NCBI GenBank assembly: GCA_036375165.1
Contig: DASUSI010000157.1
Location: 1-64,000 of the forward strand
From: WHSM01 sp036375165
GTDB lineage: Bacteria; Actinomycetota; Actinomycetes; Mycobacteriales; Micromonosporaceae
Length of the DNA: 64,000 bases
Direction: 5' to 3'
Shown here: one piece after another, positions 62,570-64,000 of the stretch
Layout: the number at the start of each line of letters is the position of its first letter
How positions within the stretch are numbered: position 1 is the first letter of the stretch
Position numbers and translations under genes: made by a program
Notes under the pieces: model-generated
What the model saw: only the letters and a program-made list of their open reading frames with translations
Told to the model about the DNA's origin: nothing
Database searches by the model: none

Positions 62570-64000
62570 ATGACATCGGACCTTCACGTACCGGCACACC
62601 TGCGGTGGGAGAGTGTGCTCGCCAGGGCGGTGAGCCTCACGCCGGAGGGCTTCGGTACCGACCGCACCTGCAACCTGGTCGGGGGTGAGTGGGTCGACAC
62701 CGGAGAGCCGTCGGCTGTGACCACGCCGGTCGACGGCACCACGCTGCTGAACCTGCCGATGCTCGACGCGGCACAGGCCGGCGACGCGGTGCGCCGGGCC
62801 GCCGAGCGGCACCGCGAGTGGGGCGGGATGCCGTTGCGGGAACGCAAGGCCCGGGTCAGCGCGGCGGTGGAGATGATGTCCGAGCACGGGGATCTGCTGG
62901 CGCATCTGCTGATGTGGGAGATCGGTAAGCCGTGGCGGCTCGCCTGTGCGGACGTGGACCGGGCGCTGGACGGGGTGCGCTGGTACCTGGAAGAGATCGA
63001 CGGCATGCTCACCGACATCGACGGCCGGACCCCGGCCGCGCTGCCCGGCCCGGTCAGCAACATCGCCAGCTGGAACTATCCGATGAGCGTGTTGGTGCAT
63101 GCCGAACTGGTGCAGATGCTGGCCGGCAATGCGGTGATCGCCAAGACCCCCACCCAGGGCGGCGGGGTGTGCCTCACCGTGGCGCACGCCCTGATGCACC
63201 GGGCGGGACTTCCGGTGACCCTCCTTTCCGGCCGTGGCTCGCACCTGTCCGAAGTACTCGTCCGCTCACCGGAGATCGGCGCGGTGGCGTTCGTCGGTGG
63301 TCGTGATGTCGGTGGCCAGGTCGCCGCACAACTGGTGGACACCAGTAAGCGGCACATGTTGGAGATGGAAGGTCTCAATGCCTGGGGGATCTGGGAGTTC
63401 TCCCAGTGGGACCTGCTCGCCCAGCATCTGCGGAAAGGTTTCGAGTACGGCAAGCAGCGGTGCACCGCATACCCCCGCTTCGTGGTGCAACGCGACCTGG
63501 TGGACAGGTTCCTGGAGACGTACCTGCCGGTGGTGCGGTCGGTCGCGATCGGACACCCCCTCGCTGTCGCCGATGACGCCGCGTCACTGCCGGAGCTGGA
63601 CTTCGGTCCGCTGATCAGCGCCACCAAGGTCACGGAGCTGCACGATCGGGTGGCCGAGGCGTTGCGTGGCGGGGCGGTGCCGCTGTACCGGGGGGACCTG
63701 GACCCCGCCCGCTTCCTGCCCGGCCAGAACACCGACGCATACGTCGCCCCGGTCGCTCTGCTGGCCCCGCCCGGCTCCGCCCGGCTGATGCACGCCGAGC
63801 CGTTCGGCCCGGTCGACACCGTCGTGGTGGTCGACACCGAAGCGGAACTGCTCGCCGCGATGAACGCCTCCAATGGCGCGCTCGTCGCGAGCCTGGCCTG
63901 CGACGACGAGGAACTGGCGCGCAAGCTGGCCGAGGACGTACGGGCGTTCAAGGTGGGCATCAACAAACCGCGTTCCCGGGGTGACCGGGCCGAGCCGTTC
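62570..64000 (+). CDS. aldehyde dehydrogenase family protein, 3' truncated by window edge
   Basis: ATG 62570 follows GGAGGAAAGCGAGG; 477 codons are visible and the frame is open at the right edge. ALDH marks: NIASWNYPMSVLVHAE (cofactor site), HMLEMEGLNAWGI (general base Glu in place of LELGG), EYGKQRCTAYPRF (catalytic Cys) and EPFGPVDTVVVV. It oxidises an aldehyde with NAD(P)+; the GLNA and KQRCTA variants are unlike the best-known subfamilies, so the substrate is open. Confidence 0.9.
   Translation, partial: MTSDLHVPAHLRWESVLARAVSLTPEGFGTDRTCNLVGGEWVDTGEPSAVTTPVDGTTLLNLPMLDAAQAGDAVRRAAERHREWGGMPLRERKARVSAAVEMMSEHGDLLAHLLMWEIGKPWRLACADVDRALDGVRWYLEEIDGMLTDIDGRTPAALPGPVSNIASWNYPMSVLVHAELVQMLAGNAVIAKTPTQGGGVCLTVAHALMHRAGLPVTLLSGRGSHLSEVLVRSPEIGAVAFVGGRDVGGQVAAQLVDTSKRHMLEMEGLNAWGIWEFSQWDLLAQHLRKGFEYGKQRCTAYPRFVVQRDLVDRFLETYLPVVRSVAIGHPLAVADDAASLPELDFGPLISATKVTELHDRVAEALRGGAVPLYRGDLDPARFLPGQNTDAYVAPVALLAPPGSARLMHAEPFGPVDTVVVVDTEAELLAAMNASNGALVASLACDDEELARKLAEDVRAFKVGINKPRSRGDRAEPF

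Overview
The window is about 64 kb of very GC-rich DNA. Gene content (mycobacterial-like type II fatty-acid synthase operon, DUF3145, DUF3052, DUF4383, GerW and DUF4032 proteins, LuxR/LAL regulator, CCA-encoding tRNAs, frequent GTG starts) points to a filamentous actinomycete, probably Micromonosporaceae or a close relative. The genus is not determined.

Layout. 1-4.4 kb: truncated winged-helix protein, molybdopterin oxidoreductase, degenerate endonuclease V-like protein, DUF4383 membrane protein. 4.6-7.4 kb: extracytoplasmic flavin electron-transfer operon (ferric-reductase-like membrane protein, FMN-binding protein, ApbE flavin transferase). 7.7-9.0 kb: secreted subtilase flanked by two related hairpins.

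9.2-26.7 kb: the most unusual part, a seven-gene same-strand biosynthetic operon followed by a convergent LAL regulator. Genes: hot-dog thioesterase, carotenoid-oxygenase-like dioxygenase, AT-ACP, a 1943-residue ER-KS-CLF-KR-DH synthase, P450, a KR-DH protein with a crippled DH, and a second P450. The logic resembles PUFA/secondary-lipid synthases, but AT and ACP are split off and the enoyl reductase is a FabL-type (Y-x6-K) SDR fused to the N-terminus.

26.7-31.8 kb: loose region with a metallophosphoesterase, an apparently decayed phosphopantetheinyl transferase, tRNA-Ile2(CAT), a carbonic anhydrase and small conserved proteins. 31.8-33.5 kb: GH3 lipoprotein. 33.6-43.0 kb: primary lipid metabolism on the minus strand: aceE, fasR, then fabD-fabH-acpP-fabF-accD, with a palindrome upstream of fabD. 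43.2-48.7 kb: YjbQ-family protein, two membrane proteins, DUF3052, AhpE peroxiredoxin, tRNA-Val, a TIGR04222-like protein, and a Clp_N-type putative autoregulator whose leaderless promoter is covered by two palindromes. 49-53 kb: surface-polysaccharide group (GH18 lipoprotein, Pro-rich membrane protein, NodB-GT2 synthase resembling MatB). 53-58.4 kb: methyltransferase, GerW protein, conserved hypothetical, and a translationally coupled pair of a receiver/thioredoxin-reductase-like flavoprotein and a membrane nucleotide cyclase. 58.4-59.6 kb: lower-GC region rich in palindromes. 59.6-64 kb: secreted vanadium-haloperoxidase-family protein, DUF4032 protein and a truncated aldehyde dehydrogenase.

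Several intergenic stretches carry recognisable but frameshifted fragments (PPTase, RibD C-domain reductase, 2-oxoacid dehydrogenase tail, possible IS3 transposase), which suggests ongoing gene decay. All assignments come from reading motifs; no database search was run.
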